NCBI GenBank assembly: GCA_025056735.1
Contig: JANWVR010000116.1
Span: forward strand, 1-36,635
DNA length: 36,635 bases
Direction of reading: 5' to 3'
Source: Saprospiraceae bacterium
Lineage (GTDB): Bacteria; Bacteroidota; Bacteroidia; Chitinophagales; Saprospiraceae
In this document: one piece after another, positions 7,185 through 15,350 of the stretch
Position numbering within the stretch: position 1 is the first letter of the stretch
Layout of the letters: each line of letters opens with the position of its first letter
Position numbers and translations under genes: made by a program
The notes under the pieces: generated by a model
What the model was told of the DNA's origin: nothing
What the model saw: only the letters and a program-made list of their open reading frames with translations
Databases searched by the model: none

Positions 7185-8882
7185 ATGAAAAAACATATCC
7201 TCATCCTGCTGAGCGCCTGGTGTTTATCGTGGGCAGCAAATGCCCAGATCGTCCTGACCGAGATCATGTACAACCCGCCCGAGGCGGGCGTGGACTCATT
7301 AGAGTTCCTGGAGTTTTACAACAAGAGCAACGCGCCTGTCAACTTAGAGGGCTGGTATCTCTACGGCGTCAACTTCACGTTTCCCAACGTTGTCCTCAAC
7401 CCTGGGCAGTACATCGTTACGTCCGTGAATGCTACCGCTCTTTTCAATCAACTGGGCGTTACGTCGTTGCAATGGGGGCCTAACAGCGCATTGAGCAACA
7501 CCGGCGAACTGCTCCTTTTGCTCAACCCGGCTGCCGACACCATCTGCCGCGTGCAATACGGAAACGCCGCGCCCTGGCCCACTGAGGCCGCTGGCAATGG
7601 CGCTTCATTAGTATTGTGCAATCCCAACTCCGACCCGAGTCTGCCCTCCAGCTGGCGGGCTGCCACCACTTCCACGGGCGTAACCATCAACAACCGCGTG
7701 ATTTTTGCCAATCCGGGCGCGCCGTCGCAATGCCCTACGGGCGTCGCGGCCAACGACGATGCCGTTGTCGTGCCGGCAGGCGAACCCACCGTGATCAACA
7801 TTCTGCAAAACGACATCCTGCCCGGGCCAGGTGGCTTTGTGGTTACTATTACCGCGGCGCCCAAGCACGGCTCAGTGGTCATCAACCCTAACGGTACCCT
7901 TACCTACACTTCAAGCGCCGGTTACTGCGGCCCCGATAGCCTGACCTACCAGGTCTGTCAGGGTACCGATTGCGCGCAAGCCAAAGTGCGCATCACCGTG
8001 CGCTGCTATCCGCCTTATGCTATCAAGCAAATCAACAAAGTCAACGCCAACGGCGTAGCAGACTCTATCGGTGTTTATTGTCAGCTCACAGCCACCGTCT
8101 ATGGCGTCAACCTGCGCGGTACGGCCGGTCTGCAATTTGCCATGATTGACAACGACCACGACGGCATCACCGTCTTCAGCGCTACGCGCAACTTCGGATA
8201 CACCGTCAAAGAAGGCGATCGCATCGCGGTGCGTGGCGCCATCGGCCAATTCAATGGGCTATTGCAAATCTTTCCAGACACTATTTTCCGCCTCTCGGGC
8301 AACAACCCGCTGCTGCCGCCCATTGAGGTCATCAAACCCGTCGAAAACACCGAAAACAAACTCATCCGCATCCGCAAACTGCGCTATGTGAACATCAACC
8401 AGTGGTCGCCTGGCGTCGGCCCGGGCTTCAACGTCCTGATGGTGTCCGACGACCACCCTAACGACACCGTGCTGGTGCGCATTGACAACGACGTAGATCT
8501 GTACAATCAGGCTCCGCCGCCTGTGCCATTCGACCTAACGGGCATCGGCTCGCAATTCGACACGCTGGCGCCGTTTACTACCGGCTACCAGATCCTGCCG
8601 CGCTACATCCCCGACGTCAGCACCTTAGTGAGCAGCCACGAGGCCGACTTCAGCGCTCACGTGCGCCTCATGCCCAACCCTGCAACCGATGTGCTGCGCC
8701 TGCAATTGGCCGAGACATTTGACCAAATACGCCTCTTTACGGCTGATGGCCGCCTGCTGACCGTCCTATTCCAGCCTCACGGCGAGGTAACGCTACCTGT
8801 GGAAACGCTAGCGCCTGGTGTATACCTCTTACATTTTGAGAAAGACCAGCGCTATTGGACGACGCGTTTCATCAAGCAGTAA
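7185..8882 (+). CDS. Type IX-secreted lamin-tail-domain protein
   Basis: 565 residues. Signal peptide MKKHILILLSAWCLSWAANA, cleaved before QIVLTE. Residues ~20-185 form a lamin-tail-like domain (IVLTEIMYNPPEAG, FLEFYNKSNAPVNLEGWYL, LNPGQYIVTS). About 190-275 is a cadherin/Ig-like module with the family pattern NDDAVVVPAGEPTVINILQN and ITAAPKHGSVVINPNGTLTY. Then comes a region resembling an OB-fold (VYGVNLRGTAGLQFAMIDND, GDRIAVRGAIGQFNGLLQI). The C-terminal ~80 residues are a type A sorting domain (VRLMPNPATDVLRLQL ... LAPGVYLLHFEKDQRYWTTRFIKQ). It should be carried across the outer membrane and anchored or released. No catalytic residues are recognised, so a role in adhesion or as a scaffold is only a guess. 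A good promoter and terminator bracket it as a single gene. Confidence 0.85.
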   Translation: MKKHILILLSAWCLSWAANAQIVLTEIMYNPPEAGVDSLEFLEFYNKSNAPVNLEGWYLYGVNFTFPNVVLNPGQYIVTSVNATALFNQLGVTSLQWGPNSALSNTGELLLLLNPAADTICRVQYGNAAPWPTEAAGNGASLVLCNPNSDPSLPSSWRAATTSTGVTINNRVIFANPGAPSQCPTGVAANDDAVVVPAGEPTVINILQNDILPGPGGFVVTITAAPKHGSVVINPNGTLTYTSSAGYCGPDSLTYQVCQGTDCAQAKVRITVRCYPPYAIKQINKVNANGVADSIGVYCQLTATVYGVNLRGTAGLQFAMIDNDHDGITVFSATRNFGYTVKEGDRIAVRGAIGQFNGLLQIFPDTIFRLSGNNPLLPPIEVIKPVENTENKLIRIRKLRYVNINQWSPGVGPGFNVLMVSDDHPNDTVLVRIDNDVDLYNQAPPPVPFDLTGIGSQFDTLAPFTTGYQILPRYIPDVSTLVSSHEADFSAHVRLMPNPATDVLRLQLAETFDQIRLFTADGRLLTVLFQPHGEVTLPVETLAPGVYLLHFEKDQRYWTTRFIKQ

Positions 8883-8901
8883 CGAGCGCGCAACACCGCT
8901 C

Positions 8902-8954
8902 CAGCGCCTGCGCTCGACCGTTCTCGTGCGGCGTGCGCAGGCGCTGCTTTTTGG
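8902..8954 (+). terminator. Intrinsic terminator after the type IX-secreted protein
   Basis: A 12-bp perfect stem, CAGCGCCTGCGC (8902-8913) with GCGCAGGCGCTG (8935-8946), closes a 21-nt loop and is followed by CTTTTTGG. It lies 19 nt after the stop at 8882. Confidence 0.8.
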
Positions 8955-8960
8955 AAAAAC

Positions 8961-8968
8961 TACTTTTG
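8961..8968 (+). promoter_or_regulatory. Candidate -7 element for the AKR-iscX-kdsC genes
   Basis: Exact TACTTTTG directly after the preceding terminator. It gives a leader of ~110 nt to the ATG at 9083; no proper -33 element is seen. Confidence 0.5.
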
Positions 8969-9082
8969 CTGCGCAAACCCAGAACGCGCTGGCGTGTTAT
9001 GAGCGCCTGACTTCAGTGGCTTAACCGTCGCGCCGTCGCCCGATTTCCTGTCATTCCACCCATTACTTACCTTATATTGCAT

Positions 9083-10102
9083 ATGAAATACCGACTTTTC
9101 GGCAAATCCGGTCTTCGCGTCTCTGAACTTTGCTTAGGCGTCATGACCTTCGGCACCGAGTGGGGCTGGGGCGCCGACTACGAAGGCAGCAAACGGCTCT
9201 TCGATACCTACGCTGAAGCCGGCGGCAATTTTTTGGACACTGCCAACCGCTACACGGAGGGTACCAGCGAGCGTTGGTTGGGCGAGTTCATCCGAAGCGA
9301 CCGCCATCACTTTGTGGTGGCTACCAAATATACGCTGCGCGACCGCCCGGGTGATCCCAACTTTTGCGGCAACCACCGCAAAAACATGATGCGCTCCGTA
9401 GAGGAAAGCCTGCGCCGCTTAGACACCGAATTTGTGGACATCCTTTGGGTGCACGCCTGGGACGGCATTACGCCTACCGAAGAAGTCATGCGCGGCTTAG
9501 ACGACTTAGTGCGCAGCGGCAAAGTGCATTACATCGGTATCTCCGATACGCCTGCCTGGGTGGTCAGCCATGCCAATACCTTAGCCGAGCTGCGCGGCTG
9601 GACGGCTTATGTGGGCCTGCAAATCGAGTACTCGCTGCTGCAGCGCACCCCCGAACGCGACCTGCTGCCCATGGCACGCCACTTCGGCATGGCCGTAACA
9701 CCCTGGGGCGTCATCGGCGGAGGCGCCCTCACGGGCAAATACCTCCGCGGCGAAAGCGGCCGCGTCTCCGAAACCAGCGCCCGACGCAGCGAGCGCGCCA
9801 ACCGCATCGCTGCCGAAGTCATGCGCGTAGCCGACCAACTCGGTGTACCGCCCAGCCAGATAGCCATCAACTGGACGCGCCAACGCGACCCAAGCCTCAA
9901 CGTCATTCCCATCATCGGCGCCCGAAACGCCGAACAACTCCGCGAGTCGCTCGGGTGCCTTCACTTCCAGATACCCCCAGAAGCCTTAAAAGCTTTAGAT
10001 GAAGCCACTGCCATCGAATTGGGCTTCCCACACGACTTCTTAGCTTCCGACAACATCAAAGACGTCGTCTTTGGAAATCAATACCACAACATCATCCGCT
10101 AA
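9083..10102 (+). CDS. Aldo/keto reductase
   Basis: 339 residues, a cytoplasmic NADPH-dependent oxidoreductase of the AKR superfamily, of the kind annotated as general stress or YghZ/IolS-like reductases. The catalytic tetrad is visible: Asp52 and Tyr57 in NFLDTANRYTEGTSERWLG, Lys82 in VVATKYTLR, and His124 in ILWVHAWDG. The TIM-barrel signature RRLDTEFVDILWVH and a C-terminal cofactor region (INWTRQRDPSLNVIPIIGAR) are present. I take ATG 9083; a TTG two codons earlier is unlikely. It leads a three-gene run with iscX 21 bp downstream and then kdsC. The substrate cannot be told. Nothing links it chemically to its neighbours, so the grouping may be only a transcription unit. Confidence 0.93.
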   Translation: MKYRLFGKSGLRVSELCLGVMTFGTEWGWGADYEGSKRLFDTYAEAGGNFLDTANRYTEGTSERWLGEFIRSDRHHFVVATKYTLRDRPGDPNFCGNHRKNMMRSVEESLRRLDTEFVDILWVHAWDGITPTEEVMRGLDDLVRSGKVHYIGISDTPAWVVSHANTLAELRGWTAYVGLQIEYSLLQRTPERDLLPMARHFGMAVTPWGVIGGGALTGKYLRGESGRVSETSARRSERANRIAAEVMRVADQLGVPPSQIAINWTRQRDPSLNVIPIIGARNAEQLRESLGCLHFQIPPEALKALDEATAIELGFPHDFLASDNIKDVVFGNQYHNIIR

Positions 10103-10123
10103 ACCTAACACTTCCGCACGACT

Positions 10124-10372
10124 ATGCCTTTTAACGAAATTGACAACCTGCCCATCACCTGGGACGACCACGAGGACATTGCCATGAAACTCTACGAACG
10201 CTTCGGCGATGAATTCGACGAAAGCAAAATCTACCGAATCCGCTTCACCGACCTGTTGGAATGGATCTTAGAAATCCCCAACTTCGTAGGTAAGCGCGAA
10301 GAATGCAACGAAAGTCATCTGGAGCAAATCCAGGCTAAATGGGTGTACGAATGGAGGGACAACAACTTGTAA
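10124..10372 (+). CDS. iscX: IscX-like iron-sulfur assembly protein
   Basis: 82 residues, small and acidic. The core ITWDDHEDIAMKLYERFGDE, then RIRFTDLLEWILEIPNF, then ESHLEQIQAKWVYEWRD, aligns by eye with the IscX/YfhJ family (E. coli: WTDSREIGEALYDAYPD, RFTDMHQWICDLEDF, ILEAILLVWLDE). IscX binds IscS and iron and tunes Fe-S cluster assembly in the cytoplasm. The protein is longer than the E. coli form (66 residues), with extra N-terminal residues and a FGDEFDESKIYR loop. No other isc or suf gene is in the window. It overlaps kdsC by up to 34 bp. Confidence 0.87.
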   Translation: MPFNEIDNLPITWDDHEDIAMKLYERFGDEFDESKIYRIRFTDLLEWILEIPNFVGKREECNESHLEQIQAKWVYEWRDNNL

Positions 10373-10926
10373 CGTTCAAAGAGCCGGCTCTGCAGCCCGC
10401 AGGCGCCGATGTGGCTGTCGAATTGGTCCATCTTTTCGACAAATTTCGGGCCGTGCGTGCCTTCGCGCTCGATGTGGACGGCGTATTGACCGACAATCGC
10501 GTGCACCTGACCGAAAGCGGCGAACAACTCCGCGTGATGAACATCCGCGACGGCATGGGCATCCGTTTCGCTATTGAAAGCGGCTTCCCTTTTTGCGTCA
10601 TTACAGGCGGACGCTCATTGGGAGTCATCAAACGGCTTAACCTGCTGGGCATTGAACACATTTATTCAGGCGTCACCAATAAATGGCCTGCTTTTGAGCA
10701 GTTTCTAAACACGTGCCAACTCAAACCCGCTGAAGTCTGCTACATGGGCGATGACGTGCTCGACTTGGAAGTGCTCCGAAAGGTAGGCCTGGCCGCCAGC
10801 CCCGCCGATGCTGTGCCTGAAGTGCGCGCTGTGGCCGACTACATCTCGCCGCTGACTGGCGGCAACGGCTGCGTGCGAGACCTGATTGAAAAGGTGCTCA
10901 AGACCCAGGAAAAATGGCGTTTCTGA
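10339..10926 (+). CDS. kdsC: KdsC-like 3-deoxy-D-manno-octulosonate 8-phosphate phosphatase
   Basis: 195 residues, C0-type HAD phosphatase that releases phosphate from KDO-8-P in lipopolysaccharide synthesis in the cytoplasm. HAD motif I is AFALDVDGVLTD (Asp45 nucleophile, Asp47), followed by the KdsC pattern NIRDGMGIR, motif II VITGGRS, the conserved Lys115 and motif IV YMGDDVLDLEV (Asp138/139). The C-terminal GGNGCVRDLIEKV loop, which reaches the neighbouring subunit's site, is intact. The start is uncertain: ATG 10339, ATG 10351, or GTG 10411, which would avoid overlap with iscX and still keep the whole HAD domain. The longest is listed. Confidence 0.9.
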   Translation: MGVRMEGQQLVTFKEPALQPAGADVAVELVHLFDKFRAVRAFALDVDGVLTDNRVHLTESGEQLRVMNIRDGMGIRFAIESGFPFCVITGGRSLGVIKRLNLLGIEHIYSGVTNKWPAFEQFLNTCQLKPAEVCYMGDDVLDLEVLRKVGLAASPADAVPEVRAVADYISPLTGGNGCVRDLIEKVLKTQEKWRF

Positions 10927-11046
10927 GCCAATAGTGCCTACCGACGATTTTTTCTAACTTTTTTCAGCGGTGCAGCGCCAATCGCTAAACAAAACGCTTG
11001 GAGCAACGGTTATAAGGGGCAGTTTTTGCAGGCTAAAACCCAGGTT

Positions 11047-12522
11047 ATGAAAAAGAAGGTCGTCGTTTTGGGAGCGGGCTTCGCCGGTCTTTCAGCAGCA
11101 TGCCATCTGGCGGCAGAAGGCTACGAGGTAACCGTGGTAGAAAAAAACGACATGCCCGGTGGTCGCGCCCGAAAATTTGAGGCTCAGGGTTTTGTCTTCG
11201 ACATGGGGCCCTCCTGGTATTGGATGCCGGACGTTTTTGAGCAGTTTTTTGCTCGCTTCGGCAAAAAGGTGTCGGACTACTACGATCTGGTGCGACTCGA
11301 TCCTTCCTATACCATTTATTTCGGCCCCAACGACCGCATGGACGTGCCGGCGCGCATGGAGCAATTGGAAGCACTCTTCGAGCAAATGGAACCCGGCAGT
11401 GCCCGACATCTGCGCGAATTCTTAGCAGAAGCTGCCTACAAGTATCGCGTTGGCATGAACGAATTTGTGCACAAGCCCAGCCACAGCGTCTGGGAATTTG
11501 CTGACCTGCGCATCCTGACCAGCCTGGTGCGCCTGCACATGTTCAGCTCGCTGGCGCATCACGTGCGCAAGCGCTTCCGCAACGAACGCCTGCGCCAATT
11601 GCTCGAATTTCCTGTGCTCTTCCTCGGCGCCACGCCCGAAAAAACGCCCGCCCTGTACAGCCTGATGAACTACGCCGACTTAGCGCTGGGCACCTGGTAT
11701 CCTATGGGCGGTATGCACAAAATCGTAGAGGGCATGGTCGCTTTAGCGCAAGAACTCGGTGTTAGCCTCCGCCTGAACTGCCCCGTCCAGCAGATTATCG
11801 TGCCCAACGGACGCGCCACAGGCGTGCTGACCGCTAACGGCGAAACCATACAGGCCGACGCCATTGTAGGCGCCGCCGACTACCATCACATCGAAAGCCA
11901 GCTGCTCGACCCATCGCTGCGCCAATACAGCGAGCATTACTGGCAAACACGCACCATGGCGCCCTCCAGCCTGCTTTACTATGTAGGTGTCGGCAAGCGC
12001 CTCAAAAACCTGCTGCACCACAACCTGTTCTTCGACGAAGACTTCGGACGCCACGCCCGTGAAATCTATGAAACGCCCGCCTGGCCCGAACGCCCGCTCT
12101 TTTACGCCAGCGTGCCCTCCATCACCGACCCCTCCGTGGCGCCCGCCGGTAGCGAAAACCTCTTCCTCCTTATTCCTGTAGCGCCCGGCTTGCAAGACAC
12201 GCTCGAAATCCGACAGCGCTACTACGACATTGTCATGGAACGCTTAGAGCGGCACACCGGGCAATCTATACGCGACGCTGTCGTATATTGCCGCTCGTTC
12301 GCCTACTCCGATTTCGTCAACGACTACCACTCCTTCAAAGGCAATGCTTACGGCTTAGCCAATACGCTGTTGCAAACCGCTTTCCTAAAGCCCAAAATGC
12401 GCAGCACTAAAGTAAAAAATCTCTTTTACGCCGGCCAACTCACTGTGCCCGGCCCTGGTGTTCCGCCCTCGCTCATCAGCGGACAGGTGGCCGCCACAGA
12501 AATTAAAAAAGCGCTCGTATGA
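11047..12522 (+). CDS. crtI: Phytoene desaturase
   Basis: 491 residues, FAD-dependent desaturase/isomerase of carotenoid synthesis. It converts phytoene through stepwise dehydrogenation towards lycopene at the membrane surface. The N-terminal dinucleotide-binding motif VVVLGAGFAGLSAACHLAAEGYEVTVVEKND is followed by the family signature MPGGRARKFEAQGFVFDMG and PSWYWMPDVFEQFF. The C-terminal FAD/carotenoid motif is NLFYAGQLTVPGPGVPPS. The start at 11047 puts MKKKVVVLGAG at the N-terminus; the open frame extends a further seven codons upstream without support. The stop overlaps the crtB start by 4 bp (ATGA), so the two are coupled. The upstream gap 10927-11046 holds only a weak 7-of-8 -7 match at 10955-10962 (TAACTTTT). 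Confidence 0.95.
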   Translation: MKKKVVVLGAGFAGLSAACHLAAEGYEVTVVEKNDMPGGRARKFEAQGFVFDMGPSWYWMPDVFEQFFARFGKKVSDYYDLVRLDPSYTIYFGPNDRMDVPARMEQLEALFEQMEPGSARHLREFLAEAAYKYRVGMNEFVHKPSHSVWEFADLRILTSLVRLHMFSSLAHHVRKRFRNERLRQLLEFPVLFLGATPEKTPALYSLMNYADLALGTWYPMGGMHKIVEGMVALAQELGVSLRLNCPVQQIIVPNGRATGVLTANGETIQADAIVGAADYHHIESQLLDPSLRQYSEHYWQTRTMAPSSLLYYVGVGKRLKNLLHHNLFFDEDFGRHAREIYETPAWPERPLFYASVPSITDPSVAPAGSENLFLLIPVAPGLQDTLEIRQRYYDIVMERLERHTGQSIRDAVVYCRSFAYSDFVNDYHSFKGNAYGLANTLLQTAFLKPKMRSTKVKNLFYAGQLTVPGPGVPPSLISGQVAATEIKKALV

Positions 12523-13361
12523 ATCACATCGAACTTTACAACACGACTTGCTCGGCGTGCAGCAGCCTCATCACGCGCCGCTACTCGACCTCGTTTTCGT
12601 TGGGCATACGGCTCTTCCACCCGCGCTTTCGCGCGCCGATTTACGGTATTTACGGCTTCGTACGCTTCGCCGATGAAATCGTGGACACATTTCATCACTG
12701 CGATAAAGCCACCCTCTTGGCGCGCTTCCGCGAAGACACGTATCGCGCCATTGACGAGCGCATCAGCCTCAACCCGGTGCTGCATGCCTTTCAGGAAGTC
12801 GTACATCGCTATGGCATCGAACGCGAACTCATTGATGCCTTCCTGAAAAGCATGGAAATGGACCTCCACAAAAACGCCTACGACACCGACGGCTACCAGG
12901 AATACATCTACGGCTCGGCCGAGGTGGTGGGACTGATGTGCCTGCGCGTCTTCTGCGAGGGCGACGACGCGCGCTATCATACCCTCAAGGAGCCCGCCCG
13001 ACGCTTAGGCGCCGCTTTCCAGAAAATCAATTTCCTGCGCGATATCCGCAGCGACTACGACGAACGCGGGCGCGTCTATTTCCCGGGCGTGGACTTCCAA
13101 CGCTTCGACAACGAGGCCAAACGCCGCATCGAGGCCGACATCCGCGCCGACTTCGACGCCGCCTTAGCAGGCATCCGCCAACTGCCCAAAGGCGCGCGGC
13201 TGGGCGTCTATCTTGCCTACAAATACTACACGCAGCTGTTCGCCAAAATCGAACGAGCTCCCGCCCAGCGCATTGCCCAGGAGCGCTTCCGAGTCTCCGA
13301 CCGCCGCAAAATGCTGCTGCTGTTCAGCTCCACTCTGCGGCATCAGCTCAACTTTCTGTAG
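12519..13361 (+). CDS. crtB: Phytoene synthase
   Basis: 280 residues, trans-isoprenyl diphosphate head-to-head condensing enzyme making phytoene from two geranylgeranyl diphosphates. The two Mg2+/diphosphate-binding aspartate motifs are present: DEIVD at 52-56 and DIRSD at 175-179 within NFLRDIRSDYDERGRVYFP. Conserved YGIYGFVRFADEIVDTF and YGSAEVVGLMCLRVF also fit squalene/phytoene synthases. It is directly coupled to crtI. Its 3' end overlaps the convergent PPK2 gene by 19 bp. Cyclase, hydroxylase or ketolase genes for the final pigment are not in the window. Confidence 0.95.
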   Translation: MNHIELYNTTCSACSSLITRRYSTSFSLGIRLFHPRFRAPIYGIYGFVRFADEIVDTFHHCDKATLLARFREDTYRAIDERISLNPVLHAFQEVVHRYGIERELIDAFLKSMEMDLHKNAYDTDGYQEYIYGSAEVVGLMCLRVFCEGDDARYHTLKEPARRLGAAFQKINFLRDIRSDYDERGRVYFPGVDFQRFDNEAKRRIEADIRADFDAALAGIRQLPKGARLGVYLAYKYYTQLFAKIERAPAQRIAQERFRVSDRRKMLLLFSSTLRHQLNFL

Positions 13362-14125
13362 TATTCAATCGAAAAATCAGCGCCGGGCCGCGGCGGCTCC
13401 ATGGGTACCCTCTCCAGTGCCTCCACCAGTGTCTTGGCGATAAAATAATCCCGATACCAGCGGTCATCCACTGGGCAAATGTACCAGGGAATGGTGCTGT
13501 GGTTGATGGCGTACTCGTAGGCCTCCATAAAGGCGTCCCAATGCTCGCGGTCTTTCCAGTCGTTGGGGTTGTGCTTCCAATGCTTTTCGGGGTCTTCGAT
13601 GCGCTCCAAGAGCTGCTTCTTTTGCTCTTCCTTCGAGATGTGGAGATAAAACTTGAAAATGAGGGTATCGTTGTCAAACGCCAGCAACTCCTCAAAGGCA
13701 TTGATGGCTCGCATGCGCTGCTCGACGCGCCGCTGGTCAATCCAGCCGTACACGCGCTGAACGAGGATGTCCTCGTAATGGCTTCGATTGAAAATAGCGA
13801 TTGTGCCCCGGCGAGGTACGGCCTTGTGAATGCGCCACAAAAAGTCGTGGGCAAACTCCTCCTCCGTCGGCCTTTTGAATGCCGTCAATGTCAGTCCCGT
13901 AATGCGGCAGGCGTCGAACACGCGGTGCACAGCACCGTCTTTGCCACTGCCGTCCATGCCCTGCAATACCACCAGGACGGAATGCTTGCCCTCAGCGTAT
14001 AGGCATTGCTGCAGATCGCCCAGACGCTTGACCAACTTGCGCGTTTCATGCTCGATGTCGTCTTTGTCTAAGCCCTTCGGAGCAGTAGTGGGTATTTCGG
14101 AGAGCCGAATGGTTTTTGTATTCAT
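13343..14125 (-). CDS. ppk2: Polyphosphate kinase 2 family protein
   Basis: 260 residues, soluble PPK2, which transfers phosphate between polyphosphate and nucleotides. Walker A is VLVVLQGMDGSGKDGAVH (Gly56-Lys62), then the PPK2 lid region TAFKRPTEEEFAHDFLWRIH, and the Walker B area IAIFNRSHYEDILVQRV (Asn113-Asp119). The length fits single-domain class I/III PPK2 rather than the two-domain class II. Whether it prefers AMP, ADP or GDP cannot be read. The ATG at 14125 is preferred over the longer frame to 14305, since the extra 60 residues do not resemble the family and a -7 element (14174-14181) falls within them. The 3' end overlaps crtB on the opposite strand. Confidence 0.93.
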   Translation of the reverse strand: MNTKTIRLSEIPTTAPKGLDKDDIEHETRKLVKRLGDLQQCLYAEGKHSVLVVLQGMDGSGKDGAVHRVFDACRITGLTLTAFKRPTEEEFAHDFLWRIHKAVPRRGTIAIFNRSHYEDILVQRVYGWIDQRRVEQRMRAINAFEELLAFDNDTLIFKFYLHISKEEQKKQLLERIEDPEKHWKHNPNDWKDREHWDAFMEAYEYAINHSTIPWYICPVDDRWYRDYFIAKTLVEALERVPMEPPRPGADFSIEYYRKLS

Positions 14126-14173
14126 ACTTATTTGTGTTGGTTGATGTTGCGTTTGTTTTATAATAACTACAGA

Positions 14174-14181
14174 CAAAGATA
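14174..14181 (-). promoter_or_regulatory. -7 element for ppk2
   Basis: Plus-strand CAAAGATA, exact TATCTTTG on the minus strand, about 49 nt before the ATG at 14125. It supports the shorter PPK2 start. Confidence 0.6.
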
Positions 14182-14246
14182 CCTGACGAATATGGGCTGC
14201 AGGGAATGCCCCCTCGCTGTGTCCGAGAAAACGAGAAAGGCGCCCA

Positions 14247-15290
14247 TCAAATGCCTGCATCCCGGCGCCGGGCCAGCCACGCCGATGCCGCCAACGCCAG
14301 CGCACCTTCCAGCAAGACCAATAGGTGGATATCTAAATGCTGTAAGCGCCAGACGACGAGCGTAACGGCCACACAACACCCCACCAGCAGGGCCGATGCC
14401 TGACTGTGGGAAAAACCCTTTTCCAGCAGCCGGTGATGCGCGTGCTCCCGGTCGGCGCGTAAGGGCGAACGACCGCGCAACAGGCGAAGAGCAAAGACTC
14501 GAACCTCATCGAAAAGCGGCACGAACAACACCGCCGCCACAAACGCAGGTCCTGCCGCCAGGCGCCAGGCATGGCCATCGGGTAAAGCTCGATTAAACGA
14601 CAAAAACTGCAGCGCCAGCAGCGCCGCTGCCGCTCCAATAAACATGGAACCCGCATCGCCCATGAACACCCGCACAGGCGAGGCAATGTTAAAATATAAA
14701 AAAGCGCAAAGCGCTCCACCCAGCGCTGCCGCCAGAAGGGCGTAATGCACCTGACCAACGCCGTACATCCATCCGCCAAAAGCAGCGCACGTCCACAGCC
14801 CCAAGCCACCCGCCAAACCGTTGATGCCGTCCACTAAGTTGAAAGCGTTGATGATGCCCACCACGCCCACCACCGAAACTATCAGGACAACCGGCTCCGG
14901 CAAGGCGCCAATACCGGCCAGACCTTCTAAATGCTCCACGCGCATACCCGCCCAGCCGACCAAAAGGGCAGCTACGGCTAGCTGACCCAACAACTTGCGG
15001 CCGGGCGACAGCCGCAGGCGATCGTCTAACCAGCCTACCACCGCTATCAGCGCCAACGACGCCAACGCAGGTGCTAACGAACGGGCGCTCGCCGTACTCC
15101 ACAGTAACACACTGGCCAATGTCCCTACGGCAAACGCCAGCCCGCCCACCAACGGCGCCGGCTCGCGGTGCGCGCTGCGCTCATTGGGAACATCGTAAAA
15201 ACCCATACGCCTGGCCAGCGGAAGAAGGGCAAGGGTAACCACTCCCGTAATCCCCAGCGCCGTAAAAAAGACCCATCCAAAAGGCTGCAT
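14247..15290 (-). CDS. WecA/MraY-family undecaprenyl-phosphate sugar-1-phosphate transferase
   Basis: 347 residues, polytopic inner-membrane enzyme of glycosyltransferase family 4. It moves a sugar-1-phosphate from a UDP sugar to a polyprenyl phosphate to start a surface glycan. Motifs: GWLDDRLRLSPGRKLLGQ (Asp pair for Mg2+), IINAFNLVDGINGLAGG, VFMGDAGSMFIG and the cytoplasmic histidine motif ADREHAHHRLLEKGFSHSQA, all typical of WecA/WbpL/TagO rather than MraY. About ten hydrophobic segments are visible. I use ATG 15290; the open frame begins three codons earlier at a TTG. The candidate -7 at 15325-15332 is 7 of 8 (TACCTTTA). No glycan cluster surrounds it. The exact sugar is unknown. Confidence 0.9.
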   Translation of the reverse strand: MQPFGWVFFTALGITGVVTLALLPLARRMGFYDVPNERSAHREPAPLVGGLAFAVGTLASVLLWSTASARSLAPALASLALIAVVGWLDDRLRLSPGRKLLGQLAVAALLVGWAGMRVEHLEGLAGIGALPEPVVLIVSVVGVVGIINAFNLVDGINGLAGGLGLWTCAAFGGWMYGVGQVHYALLAAALGGALCAFLYFNIASPVRVFMGDAGSMFIGAAAALLALQFLSFNRALPDGHAWRLAAGPAFVAAVLFVPLFDEVRVFALRLLRGRSPLRADREHAHHRLLEKGFSHSQASALLVGCCVAVTLVVWRLQHLDIHLLVLLEGALALAASAWLARRRDAGI

Positions 15291-15350
15291 GTCTATCAAC
15301 TAAGGTGTAGCACACCCGCGGACGTAAAGGTAGAATGACACACTTACCTG

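Noticed and set aside
12938-14002. 354-codon frame spanning crtB and ppk2 on the plus strand
   Set aside because: It runs out of frame through crtB and antisense through PPK2, both firmly identified; the N-terminal part is Arg/Pro-rich, as expected for an off-frame reading.
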